Assembly: GCA_949296775.1 (NCBI GenBank)
Contig: CASFQA010000008.1
Span: forward strand, 1-39,962
DNA from: an uncultured bacterium
Lineage (GTDB): Bacteria > Bacillota_I > Bacilli_A > RFN20 > CAG-826
Length of the DNA: 39,962 bases
Direction of reading: 5' to 3'
Position 1 is the stretch's first letter; each line of letters begins with the position of its first letter. A model generated the notes under the pieces. The model was not told the DNA's origin. It worked only from the letters and a program-made list of their open reading frames with translations, and searched no databases. Made by a program: the position numbers and the translations under genes. Of the stretch, positions 29,423 to 36,773 are shown piece after piece.

Positions 29423-29970
29423 GCGGTCGAGGCGTTGAGCTCGTTTTCGCCGCGAAGCTCGCTATAAAGCAAGTGGGGGTTCTCGAAGGTATCGTAGTCC
29501 CCGATTTTGATGTTCTCGATTTTGACCCCGAGCCGGCGGAGTTCGAGCACGACGAATAAAGGAAGGTCAAGGAAATCGACCCCGTCGGTCCGTTTGGCGG
29601 CGGCTTGGAAGCCATCATCAAGCAGCTGCTCGATGATTTTCCTCTCGACCGGGGTATGGGAGAAGGTCAGGCAAGGGCCGATGATGGCCACTAGATCCTC
29701 GCCCTTTAACCCGTAACTCACCAAAGTGGCCCGGAGATTATCCGAAAGCGATTTGGTTTCGATTTCCTCTTTGCCGATTTTGGCCGCCCCGATCATCTTC
29801 CCTTTGATCCCGAAGAAAAGCGGGACTTCATCATTGGCAAGGATGGTGAGTTTGGTGGCGGTGTCGGCGGTTGCGTAATAGGAATCGACGACGTGTTCGA
29901 TGTCTTTCTGCCCGGATTTGGTCGCGGTCAGGCAGTGGAGAGGGCCGCTGTTGAGTTCGATGTTTTCCAT
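29410..29970 (-). CDS. Laccase-domain (PgeF/YfiH)-like protein without catalytic residues
   Basis: A 186-residue protein whose C-terminal half follows the PgeF/YfiH fold: VAIIGPCLTFSHTPVE (aIGPsi motif), DFLDLPLFVVLELRRLGVK and a final HLLYSELRG (active enzymes end SyRR). In active enzymes the middle has an ADC motif and HAGWRG, which supply the Cys and His metal ligands. Here those places read LANDEVPLFF and AAKIGKEE, so Cys and His are gone. About 60 N-terminal residues are also missing. It is probably a pseudoenzyme or a decayed copy kept for another role. The reading frame is open with core-like codon use, arguing against recent decay. It is predicted leaderless. Confidence 0.55.
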   Translation of the reverse strand: MENIELNSGPLHCLTATKSGQKDIEHVVDSYYATADTATKLTILANDEVPLFFGIKGKMIGAAKIGKEEIETKSLSDNLRATLVSYGLKGEDLVAIIGPCLTFSHTPVERKIIEQLLDDGFQAAAKRTDGVDFLDLPLFVVLELRRLGVKIENIKIGDYDTFENPHLLYSELRGENELNASTAYLD

Positions 29971-29979
29971 ATCTTATTA

Positions 29980-29985
29980 ATAATA
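29980..29985 (-). promoter_or_regulatory. -10 of laccase-like gene, leaderless
   Basis: On the minus strand TATTAT ending 9 nt before the ATG; no Shine-Dalgarno. The local sequence is AT-rich, so the exact hexamer is uncertain. Confidence 0.4.
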
Positions 29986-30006
29986 AGACAAAGAAGGGTA
30001 TTAGAG

Positions 30007-30033
30007 CAAAACGAAAAGGGCCCGAAGGCCCTT
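30007..30033 (-). terminator. Terminator of the thioredoxin-like gene
   Basis: On the minus strand AAGGGCC, loop TTCG, GGCCCTT, then TTCGTTTTG. Confidence 0.85.
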
Positions 30034-30037
30034 GATG

Positions 30038-30937
30038 TTAACGGACGTAATCGTCGGAGAAGGGGTTGGTCGCGTCGGCGTCGGTGTGGTTCCACATGTC
30101 GAGGAGCAGGTCGGCCTTGGCGTTCTTGTCGTTGCCGGTGACCCCGAAGAGGACCTCGCTCACGCCGGGGCGGGAGTTCCGAAGGTCGAAGGCTTCCTCG
30201 GAGAAGTCGACGAGCAGGACGGTCGGGACCGCGAAGTTCGTGGTGTCGGCGTTGGTGAAGTTCTCGTAATCGGCGTCGCCGACCGAGGCGTTGATCTTAT
30301 AGGGGGCCTCATCCATGAGCCGTCCGCCCGCTTCGGGGAAGAAGTCGTTATCGGAGAACTTGTTGAGGTAACGGTTGAAGGCTTTCTGGCTCTCCTCGAG
30401 GTCGTAGTCGTCGTCGTTGGTCGAGGACTCGTCGGCGAAGATGGTGTACATCTTGAAGTCGCGCCCGTCGGTGGGGGAGTAGCTGCCCTTCCAGTTGTTC
30501 TGCAGGGTCTCGAAGCCCGGCTTGACGGCGTCGCAGTTGGCGCAGTCGTCGCCTTGGACGTAGACGAGGAAGAACTTCTCGCCGTACTCTTCGATCGGGT
30601 TGGCCTCGGAGGCTTCCATCGCCGCGAGGTAGGAGGCGTAGTCGTCGTATTTGTCGTCGAAGTTAGACCAGTCGTTGATGGCCTTGGTCAGCTTGTCGGC
30701 CGCGGTGTTGAACTCGTCGATTTCCTCATTCTCCCCTTCGAGGGTTTGCTGGTATTCGGCGAAGTAACGGGAGGCCGAGCCTAAGCCCCAGGATTCAACC
30801 CAGCTGGTGATCTTCGGGATCGAGAAGATGACGGCGAAGATGGCGCCGACGATAAGTAACGGCTGGACCCAAGCGGTTTCTTTGATCCACCGCCATAGTT
30901 TGGTGAAGAATCCGCCGATTGCTTTCAGAATATTCAT
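30038..30937 (-). CDS. Membrane-anchored thioredoxin-like protein with CxxC
   Basis: A 299-residue protein. After a Trp-rich cytoplasmic N-terminus there is one membrane helix (PLLIVGAIFAVIFSIPKI, near residues 26-43). The remaining part is acidic and presumably outside. A thioredoxin-like core is visible: FFLVYVQGDDCANCDAVKPG with the C-A-N-C redox pair and FAVPTVLLVDF with the cis-Pro. It resembles thiol-disulfide proteins of Gram-positive envelopes; partner unknown. The start is the ATG after GGAGGCAATCA; the 32-codon longer frame runs into the promoter. The stretch between the redox motif and the cis-Pro is longer than in thioredoxin and rich in Asp. Confidence 0.75.
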   Translation of the reverse strand: MNILKAIGGFFTKLWRWIKETAWVQPLLIVGAIFAVIFSIPKITSWVESWGLGSASRYFAEYQQTLEGENEEIDEFNTAADKLTKAINDWSNFDDKYDDYASYLAAMEASEANPIEEYGEKFFLVYVQGDDCANCDAVKPGFETLQNNWKGSYSPTDGRDFKMYTIFADESSTNDDDYDLEESQKAFNRYLNKFSDNDFFPEAGGRLMDEAPYKINASVGDADYENFTNADTTNFAVPTVLLVDFSEEAFDLRNSRPGVSEVLFGVTGNDKNAKADLLLDMWNHTDADATNPFSDDYVR

Positions 30938-30983
30938 TGATTGCCTCCGGAAAAGGACCTGTTTATTACTAAACAGCGCGTAA

Positions 30984-31012
30984 ATGATACCATCGGGCAA
31001 GTAGTGTCGCAA
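30984..31012 (-). promoter_or_regulatory. Promoter of the thioredoxin-like gene
   Basis: On the minus strand TTGCGA, 17-bp spacer, TATCAT, giving a leader of about 40 nt with GGAGG. Confidence 0.6.
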
Positions 31013-31072
31013 TAAAGAAATTATCGTTTTCAAAAACCCTATTTTCCCCTATATTTTCGCCTTCTATCTCCC

Positions 31073-31078
31073 TATAAT
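31073..31078 (+). promoter_or_regulatory. -10 of yitT-like gene, leaderless
   Basis: TATAAT ending 8 nt before the ATG. The bases between (GGCGGCGA) do not form a usable Shine-Dalgarno at proper spacing. Confidence 0.6.
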
Positions 31079-31086
31079 GGCGGCGA

Positions 31087-32136
31087 ATGAAAAGACGGAC
31101 AATCAAGTCGCGCGTCAGCGATTACCTATATGACCATCATGGGGTGAAGGAAACGCTCAATTGGACCTACGCCCTTTTCCTTTGCACGTTGTCGGCGATC
31201 GTCTTTACCATCGGTTATAAATTCTTCTTGGTCCCTCGAGACGTCATCGCCGAAGCCGATCACTTCCGGCTGGTTTCCGGCGGGGCATCGGGGGTCTCGC
31301 AAACTATTATCATGGCTTTGGAATTGATTCCGGGATCGTTCGCGGATTTAATCGAGGCCAACGAGGATTTCGTCTACTCTCTCCTCTATTTCTTAGTCAA
31401 TGTCCCGATCATTGTTCTGGCTTGGGTCGGGATAGGCAAACGCTTTACGATCATCACCCTCGTCAACATCGTCGAGATTTCCCTTTTCACCAACCTTTTG
31501 TCGATGGAATGGGTCGAGGAATATATCGTTGGCCCGGTTTCCCTTTTCGTCAGCAACTTCGGCGGCGGCATCATATCGCGGGCCATCTTCGCCGGGGTTT
31601 GCACCGGTCTCTCGAGCGCCTTGACCTTCAAAGTCGATGCCTCCAGCGGCGGGATCGACGTCGTCTCATATTACATCGCCTTGAAGAAATCCACTTTGGT
31701 TGGGAAGTACGCGGCCTATATCAACGGCTGCATCCTCATCGTCTATTCCCTATTGGCGGCCACCAAGATGGGGTGGGGCACTCAACAGGGGATGGAAGTC
31801 ATGTCCTGCGCCTTGTTCTCCATCATCTATCTGATCGTCTCGATGGTGGTCATCGACATGATCAATTTGCGGAACAAGAAGATGAAGATCGAGGTGGTCA
31901 CCGATAAACCGGAGTTGGTTCAGGTTCTGATGGCCAATATCCCCCACGGGGCGACGATCATCCACGGGGAAGGAGCCTTCTCCGGCCGCCCGAAGACCAT
32001 CATCGAGATGGTTATTTCCTCTTACGAAGTCAATCAGACGGTCAAGGTCATCCGGGAAACCGACCCGACCACCTTCGTCCAAGTCACTGAGCTGAAGCAA
32101 GTTTACGGCCATTTCTACATCAAGCCGATCAAATAA
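31087..32136 (+). CDS. YitT-family membrane protein with DUF2179 domain
   Basis: A 349-residue protein of the YitT family, widespread in Firmicutes. About six membrane helices are visible (for example YALFLCTLSAIVFTIGYKFF near 29-48), with the conserved RLVSGGASGVSQTI and FKVDASSGGIDVVSYYIA motifs. The cytoplasmic C-terminal DUF2179 domain (residues about 265-345) has KIEVVTDKPELVQVL and the IPHGATIIHGEGAFSG motif. Function is not established in the family; transport or ion homeostasis is suspected. Predicted leaderless start. It ends before the tRNA-Ser terminator on the other strand. Confidence 0.92.
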   Translation: MKRRTIKSRVSDYLYDHHGVKETLNWTYALFLCTLSAIVFTIGYKFFLVPRDVIAEADHFRLVSGGASGVSQTIIMALELIPGSFADLIEANEDFVYSLLYFLVNVPIIVLAWVGIGKRFTIITLVNIVEISLFTNLLSMEWVEEYIVGPVSLFVSNFGGGIISRAIFAGVCTGLSSALTFKVDASSGGIDVVSYYIALKKSTLVGKYAAYINGCILIVYSLLAATKMGWGTQQGMEVMSCALFSIIYLIVSMVVIDMINLRNKKMKIEVVTDKPELVQVLMANIPHGATIIHGEGAFSGRPKTIIEMVISSYEVNQTVKVIRETDPTTFVQVTELKQVYGHFYIKPIK

Positions 32137-32160
32137 AAGAAAACGAGCCGGTTGGCTCGT
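32131..32160 (-). terminator. tRNA-Ser(CGA) terminator
   Basis: ACGAGCC, 4-nt loop, GGCTCGT, followed on the minus strand by TTTTCTTTTATT. It probably stops the yitT-like transcript less well, as no T-run follows on the plus strand. Confidence 0.8.
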
Positions 32161-32170
32161 TGGTCTCTAC

Positions 32171-32262
32171 TGGCGGAGAAGCGGGGATTCGAACCCCGGC
32201 TGGAGCAGGGCCCCACTATCAGTTTTCGAAACTGACCCCTTCAACCGCTTGGGTACTTCTCC
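32171..32262 (-). tRNA. tRNA-Ser (anticodon CGA)
   Basis: A 92-nt class II tRNA with encoded CCA. The minus strand begins GGAGAAGTACCCAAGCGG. Anticodon loop TTCGAAA gives CGA (reads UCG). Long variable arm; the acceptor GGAGAAG pairs with CTTCTCC. Its promoter TTGCCC-17-TAAGAT (extended by TGA) lies at 32276-32304 on the minus strand. Confidence 0.95.
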
Positions 32263-32412
32263 AAGTAGCGGGCATATCTTATCACCGCGCCTAAGTTAGG
32301 GCAATGGGCAAAATTCCCGCGTTTTCATAGAGAAATAAAAGCCGCGCAAATCGGGGCATAAGCCCGCAAAAATCATATGGTTTTCGCGTTTTGGGCCAGC
32401 CAATTGAGCGTT

Positions 32413-32429
32413 CATCCTCATTGAGGATG
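32413..32429. promoter_or_regulatory. 8-bp palindrome, candidate operator
   Basis: CATCCTCA, central T, TGAGGATG: a perfect inverted repeat ending 22 bp before the -10 box of the degenerate GGDEF-EAL gene, i.e. over the -35 region. A repressor or activator dimer could bind here. Confidence 0.45.
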
Positions 32430-32447
32430 CCAATTTCGCCGCCTTTG

Positions 32448-32456
32448 TGCTATCCT
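32448..32456 (+). promoter_or_regulatory. Extended -10 of GGDEF-EAL-like gene, leaderless
   Basis: TG-C-TATCCT ending 9 nt before the ATG; no Shine-Dalgarno. Confidence 0.55.
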
Positions 32457-32465
32457 TCTTCCGCT

Positions 32466-34241
32466 ATGTGGGAGAAATTCATCGGCTACATAAGCGATAA
32501 TCTCGCCTCAATCTGCCTCTTCCTGATCTTAGGGGCGCTGTTTTTGTTCCTTTCGATCGCTTTCGTCATCTCGGAAGTCAAAGAACGGCGGTATCGGCTC
32601 AAGATGACCGACATGAAGAACGCGGTCGCCATCTATATCCTCGATATCGCCCATAACCAAGTCACCATGTTTCAGTCGAGCGATCTCTCCGACGTCTCTT
32701 CCTTCCCCCTCGGCGCCTTCTATTCCCAATTCAACCGCGATGAGCAGGGGAAGGTGAGCGATTGGATCAATTCCCTTATCGAAAAGGATTCGGAGGCTCC
32801 GGATTTCCTGGAAACCGATCCGCAGAACGATTCTCAGACCAGCCGCAAACAATATTACTATCTATTGCAGGTCGATCACGTCGAAGAGAAGAAACAACTC
32901 GTCCACCTTCAGCGCCATAAGATCCGTTATATGGTGCCGAAGAATTCCCCGGCGGGCTTCAAAGGGCTCTCCTCCTCCAAAGAGGTATTGGAGGCTTTGA
33001 ACAAATGCAAGCAGCGGGGCTTCACCGCCTGCTTCCGTTTCCAATATCGGAAACTCGCCGACAAGGACAAGCCGATCGAAGCGCTTATCTTCGGCTATAT
33101 CAAACGCATCCTTTATGGGTTAAGCGAGGGGCGGCGGTATCTGCTCGAAGCCTCGGGCAACGAACTCTTGGTCATCGATTTGAAGAACTCGGCCAAAGCC
33201 AACGCGATGTATTTCATCAAATCGGCCCTAAACGCCATCAACCGTTATCTTTCCCTTAAAGGCTATTTGTCGAAGATCGATTCCCGGGTCGGCTTAGTCG
33301 GCCATCAATATTTCAGCGAAGGCGTCCCCTCCGATGATCCCGATGGCAAAGCCGGAGGCGAGGCGATCTTAGACTACGCGATGAAAACCGCCCAAATCGC
33401 CTTCGAGGACGAAAAGACGATCCTGGTTTACGATAAAAGGCGGCGCTCGTTCAACCCGCTTAGGGATATGGCTTATCGGACCGAGGTCGAACGGATCATT
33501 TCCGATAAGCGGCTTAAATACGAATTCCGTCCGGTCTATGGGGTGAAGAAAGGGAAGGTCATCGGCTATTTGACCAAAGCCACCCCGGTCGACACTTACT
33601 TCGATTCCTTGGAAGAGCTGAAGGAATACGCGATGCGGACCGATGATTTAGGGCACCTATTCTCCACCATCGCCCGCAACACCATGCCCTTATTCGTCAA
33701 TCAGCGTTCCGATGAATCCCAAGCCCTTTTCTTTCCTGTCAAAACCATCGAGCGGCCCTATATGCTCACCACCTTCGCCAAGATGCCTAAGGCCAAGAAC
33801 TCCCATATCGTCTTCCTGTTCAACGAAGCCGACGTCAAAGCCGCCTTCGATCCCTCTCACCCCCAGCAAGTCAACGACGATATGAACGCCATCCGGGCGA
33901 AGGGCTACCACGTGGCCTTAGAGCTCAACGACGGCGAACTAGGGCTCCCGACCTCGGTTTACGATGCTTATGACTTCTTCGTCTGCGACTTCAATTTCGC
34001 CGGGGCGGCCAGAGGGATGGACGCCCTTGTGCGGAGCCAACTCCACGTCATGGTCGAGAAGCTGCTCCATTACAATAAGCCGATCATTGCCAATGACATC
34101 GAGGGGTGGCCCTCGGTCGAACTGTTGGTTCGCAGCGGGCTGTCCTACATTTCCGCCGAATGCTTCGCCCCCTATTCGGAGATGATTCAGCCGATCAGCT
34201 CGAAGTCGAGCAAACGGATTGCCGATTATCTGATCAAATAA
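32466..34241 (+). CDS. Membrane protein with degenerate GGDEF and EAL domains
   Basis: A 591-residue protein. One membrane helix at residues about 15-37 (LASICLFLILGALFLFLSIA) leads to about 150 uncharacterised residues. Then comes a region shaped like GGDEF (about 200-330). EGRRYLLEASGNELLVIDLK stands where active cyclases have GGDEF, here SGNEL. The last 240 residues resemble an EAL domain. FRPVYGVKKGKVIGYLTKA occupies the substrate motif, with LTK in place of EAL. ANDIEGWPSVELLVRSGLSY fits the late EAL motif. Metal-binding Glu and Asp are largely lost, so neither c-di-GMP synthesis nor hydrolysis is expected. A scaffold or ligand-sensing role is possible. The ATG start is preferred to a TTG 25 codons upstream. 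Confidence 0.6.
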   Translation: MWEKFIGYISDNLASICLFLILGALFLFLSIAFVISEVKERRYRLKMTDMKNAVAIYILDIAHNQVTMFQSSDLSDVSSFPLGAFYSQFNRDEQGKVSDWINSLIEKDSEAPDFLETDPQNDSQTSRKQYYYLLQVDHVEEKKQLVHLQRHKIRYMVPKNSPAGFKGLSSSKEVLEALNKCKQRGFTACFRFQYRKLADKDKPIEALIFGYIKRILYGLSEGRRYLLEASGNELLVIDLKNSAKANAMYFIKSALNAINRYLSLKGYLSKIDSRVGLVGHQYFSEGVPSDDPDGKAGGEAILDYAMKTAQIAFEDEKTILVYDKRRRSFNPLRDMAYRTEVERIISDKRLKYEFRPVYGVKKGKVIGYLTKATPVDTYFDSLEELKEYAMRTDDLGHLFSTIARNTMPLFVNQRSDESQALFFPVKTIERPYMLTTFAKMPKAKNSHIVFLFNEADVKAAFDPSHPQQVNDDMNAIRAKGYHVALELNDGELGLPTSVYDAYDFFVCDFNFAGAARGMDALVRSQLHVMVEKLLHYNKPIIANDIEGWPSVELLVRSGLSYISAECFAPYSEMIQPISSKSSKRIADYLIK

Positions 34242-34244
34242 GCG

Positions 34245-34250
34245 TATATT
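34245..34250 (+). promoter_or_regulatory. Possible -10 of proS
   Basis: TATATT, 20 nt before the ATG, with GAGG in the short leader. Confidence 0.4.
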
Positions 34251-34270
34251 AAGCGCGAAAGAGGTTAACT

Positions 34271-35710
34271 ATGGGAAAACAAGCCAACAAAAACGAAGCC
34301 ATCACCAGCCGGGACGAGAACTTCGCCCAGTGGTACACCGATGTGTGCAAAAAAGCCGAGATGATGGATTATTCCTCGGTTAAGGGATTCATCGATTACC
34401 TCCCTTATTCCTATGCCATTTGGGAGGAGATCCAAGCTTACCTTAACAAGCGGTTTAAGGAAAACGGGTCGAGCAACGTCTACTTGCCGATGATCATCCC
34501 CTCCTCTTTGTTCAATAAGGAAAAAGACCATATCGAAGGGTTCGCCCCCGAGACATTGGTGGCGACGGTTGGCGGTGGGGAGAAGCTTGCCGATCCGCTC
34601 ATCATCCGCCCGACCTCGGAAGTCCTTTTCTCCGATATGTATAAACGGCTCGTCTCTTCCTATCGCGACCTTCCGAAAATCTATAACCAATGGTGCTCGG
34701 TCGTCCGCTGGGAGAAGACCACCCGTCCCTTCCTCCGGGGGGCGGAGTTCCTTTGGCAGGAGGGGCACTGCCTTTTCGAGACCGAGGAAGAAGCGTGGAA
34801 TAACGCCAAGAACATGCTGAAGGTCTATGATGACCTCGGCAAGGATTTGCTGGCCATCCCCTTCGTCAAGGGCATCAAAACCGATCATGAGAAATTCGCC
34901 GGTGCGGTCGCGACCTATACCATCGAGGCTTTGATGCATGATGGGAAAGCGCTGCAATCCGGGACCACCCATTACCTAGGCCAAGGGTTCGCCGATGCCT
35001 TCGGGATCCATTTCCTGGGCCGGAACAATAAACTCGAAACCCCCCATCAGACCAGCTGGGGCGTCTCGACTAGGCTGATCGGGGCCATCATCATGGTCCA
35101 TGGCGACGACAATGGGTTGGTTTTGCCGCCCCGGGTCGCCCCGATCCAGGTGGTCATCGTCCCGATCCGCCAAGACGCGGAAGGCATCCTCGACAAATGC
35201 CGTGAGATCAAAACGACTTTGGAGAAGATGGGCCTCCGGGTTAAGCTCGACGACACCGATCACACCCCGGGTTGGAAGTTCGCCGAATGGGAGATGAAAG
35301 GGGTTCCGCTGCGGCTGGAACTCGGGCCTCGCGATTTGTCCGCGGGCACCATCTGCCTGACCAAACGGGTCAACGGGGAGAAAAAAGTCGCCCCGATCGA
35401 GGAGATTGAGAAAGCCATTCCCTCATTGCTTGACGAAATCCATGAGGACATGTATCAAAAAGCCCTTGCCTTCCTTAATTCCCATATCCGGGAAGCCCAC
35501 GATATCGAGGAGCTGAAAGCCATCCTCGACCAAGGGGGCTATGCCAAAGTCAATTGGTGCGGCGACGAGGAGTGCGAGCTGAAGATCAAGGAACTTACGG
35601 CCGGGGGGACCGCCCGCTGCATCGCCGAGGGGGAGGATCCGTTCGCGCCTACTTGCCCGGTCTGCGGCAAGAAAGCCTCGAAAGTCGTCTATTTCGCCAA
35701 GGCGTATTAA
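34271..35710 (+). CDS. proS: Prolyl-tRNA synthetase, archaeal/eukaryotic type
   Basis: A 479-residue class II ProRS of the short type-3 form without the bacterial editing insertion. Motifs: GFIDYLPYSYAIWEEIQ (motif 1 region), RPTSEVLFSDMY, RWEKTTRPFLRGAEFLWQEGH (motif 2) and SWGVSTRLIGAIIMVHGDD (motif 3). The anticodon domain begins at APIQVVIVPI. The C-terminal zinc-binding domain has VNWCGDEEC and CPVCGKKASKVVYFAKAY, with the terminal Tyr conserved in this type. This form is found in some Firmicutes and Mollicutes, which fits the host guess. The T-box class of leader is absent. Confidence 0.96.
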   Translation: MGKQANKNEAITSRDENFAQWYTDVCKKAEMMDYSSVKGFIDYLPYSYAIWEEIQAYLNKRFKENGSSNVYLPMIIPSSLFNKEKDHIEGFAPETLVATVGGGEKLADPLIIRPTSEVLFSDMYKRLVSSYRDLPKIYNQWCSVVRWEKTTRPFLRGAEFLWQEGHCLFETEEEAWNNAKNMLKVYDDLGKDLLAIPFVKGIKTDHEKFAGAVATYTIEALMHDGKALQSGTTHYLGQGFADAFGIHFLGRNNKLETPHQTSWGVSTRLIGAIIMVHGDDNGLVLPPRVAPIQVVIVPIRQDAEGILDKCREIKTTLEKMGLRVKLDDTDHTPGWKFAEWEMKGVPLRLELGPRDLSAGTICLTKRVNGEKKVAPIEEIEKAIPSLLDEIHEDMYQKALAFLNSHIREAHDIEELKAILDQGGYAKVNWCGDEECELKIKELTAGGTARCIAEGEDPFAPTCPVCGKKASKVVYFAKAY

Positions 35711-35715
35711 TTCCT

Positions 35716-35744
35716 TTGGTAGATTCAATCTAATGTTGTATTAT
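35716..35744 (+). promoter_or_regulatory. tRNA-Ser(GCU) promoter
   Basis: TTGGTA, 17-bp spacer, TATTAT, ending 10 bp before the tRNA. Confidence 0.7.
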
Positions 35745-35754
35745 TAGCCGGCAC

Positions 35755-35846
35755 GGAGGCGTACCCAAGAGGCCGAAGGGGGCAGGTTGCTAACCTGTTA
35801 GGTCGGGTTTCCCGGCGCTCGGGTTCAAATCCCGACGCCTCCGCCA
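35755..35846 (+). tRNA. tRNA-Ser (anticodon GCU)
   Basis: A 92-nt class II tRNA with encoded CCA. It begins GGAGGCGTACCCAAGAGG. Anticodon loop TTGCTAA gives GCT (reads AGC/AGU). Long variable arm; T-loop TTCAAAT. Confidence 0.95.
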
Positions 35847-35859
35847 GCGAAATGAGAAC

Positions 35860-35887
35860 AGCGATTCCTTGCCGGAGTCGCTTTTTT
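35860..35887 (+). terminator. tRNA-Ser(GCU) terminator
   Basis: AGCGATTCC, short loop, GGAGTCGCT (one U-G pair), then six T. Confidence 0.88.
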
Positions 35888-35899
35888 CGTCCCCGTCTG

Positions 35900-35908
35900 T
35901 GATATCCT
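35900..35908 (+). promoter_or_regulatory. Extended -10 of GNAT gene, leaderless
   Basis: TG-A-TATCCT ending 6 nt before the ATG; no Shine-Dalgarno. Confidence 0.55.
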
Positions 35909-35914
35909 TTGGCC

Positions 35915-36430
35915 ATGATTGAAATCAAGCTGATCGAAGACCCCTCATCGATTGACCTCACCCCCGATGCTTTCAAGGTATTTGGAAAGCTGGTTCCCTC
36001 TTTGCTTAATGGGGAGTGGGGCTATCGGGTCGTTTATTACCCCGAAGCGGAAGCGAAAGAAGAACGGTTTCCGAAAGAAGACTATTCCGCCTATGATAAG
36101 GGGATATTTATTGGGGCCTATGAAAAGGCGAAGCTGGTCGGGTTGGGGTTGCTATTGCCTGGCGATTTCGCCTATATGTATTTATCTGACCTCGAGATTA
36201 GGAAAGAATATAGGGGCCAAGGGATTGGCTCATCGATCATTGAAAAAGCGAAAATCATTGCCAAAGACAAAGGTTTTGCCGGGATTTACACCTTTGCCCA
36301 AGACAATAACTTGGCTGCTTGCCTATTCTATCTTCATAATGGATTCCGCCTCGGCGGCGTCGACAGCGAGCTTTACCGCCATACCCCGCAGGAAGGGAAA
36401 ACGGATATCGCCTTCTACCTTGATTTCTAA
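35915..36430 (+). CDS. GNAT N-acetyltransferase, streptothricin-acetyltransferase-like
   Basis: A 171-residue GNAT. Motif A, which binds acetyl-CoA, is LEIRKEYRGQGIGSSIIEKA (R-x2-G-x-G form). Motif B is TFAQDNNLAACLFYLHNGF, followed by RLGGVDSELYRHTPQ. The C-terminal part (QxNNxxACxFYxxxGF, then LGGxDxxLY) resembles streptothricin acetyltransferases, which inactivate that antibiotic by acetylating its beta-lysine. Many relatives act on other substrates, so resistance is not claimed. An ATG is chosen six bases after the -10 box; the TTG two codons earlier is rejected. Confidence 0.8.
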   Translation: MIEIKLIEDPSSIDLTPDAFKVFGKLVPSLLNGEWGYRVVYYPEAEAKEERFPKEDYSAYDKGIFIGAYEKAKLVGLGLLLPGDFAYMYLSDLEIRKEYRGQGIGSSIIEKAKIIAKDKGFAGIYTFAQDNNLAACLFYLHNGFRLGGVDSELYRHTPQEGKTDIAFYLDF

Positions 36431-36773
36431 CTTGAGTGGCGAAGTCTTCGATAAACGCCGATTTAGCAAAATATCGTCTGAAAAAATCTTTAAGCAAAAA
36501 TGCAGAAGCGGCGCCCTTCTATCGTAGGCGCAGCCTCGTCTTTCTCGACAAGGTAAACGATCGATTCTAAACTCTTTTCTGCCTTCCCGGGGTTCTGAGG
36601 AGCAATCATCTAAAGCTGACGGTCTTATCTTTCTTTCCCACTTCGAGGCATTCATCGAATCGGGCCTATCCTTATGGTTTATTTGATTTCAAGATAATTA
36701 CGACCCTATACGCCATGCTCGTTCTTTCGATATACGTGAAGACGGCTGCAAGACAATAGTCTATGATATCGGC
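36431..36773. other. Gene-free stretch after the GNAT
   Basis: 343 bp with no convincing gene on either strand and patchy composition. A short hairpin GCGCC/GGCGC lies near 36511-36531. Otherwise it contains only the -10 of the next gene. It may be a decayed gene, but no family resemblance is visible. Confidence 0.4.
36762..36767 (+). promoter_or_regulatory. -10 of DUF898-like gene, leaderless
   Basis: TATGAT ending 6 nt before the ATG; no Shine-Dalgarno. Confidence 0.45.

Noticed and set aside
30032-30784. Plus-strand 250-codon reading frame
   Set aside because: It is Val/Gly-rich and opposite the thioredoxin-like gene, an artefact of high G+C antisense codons; no ribosome binding site or family match.
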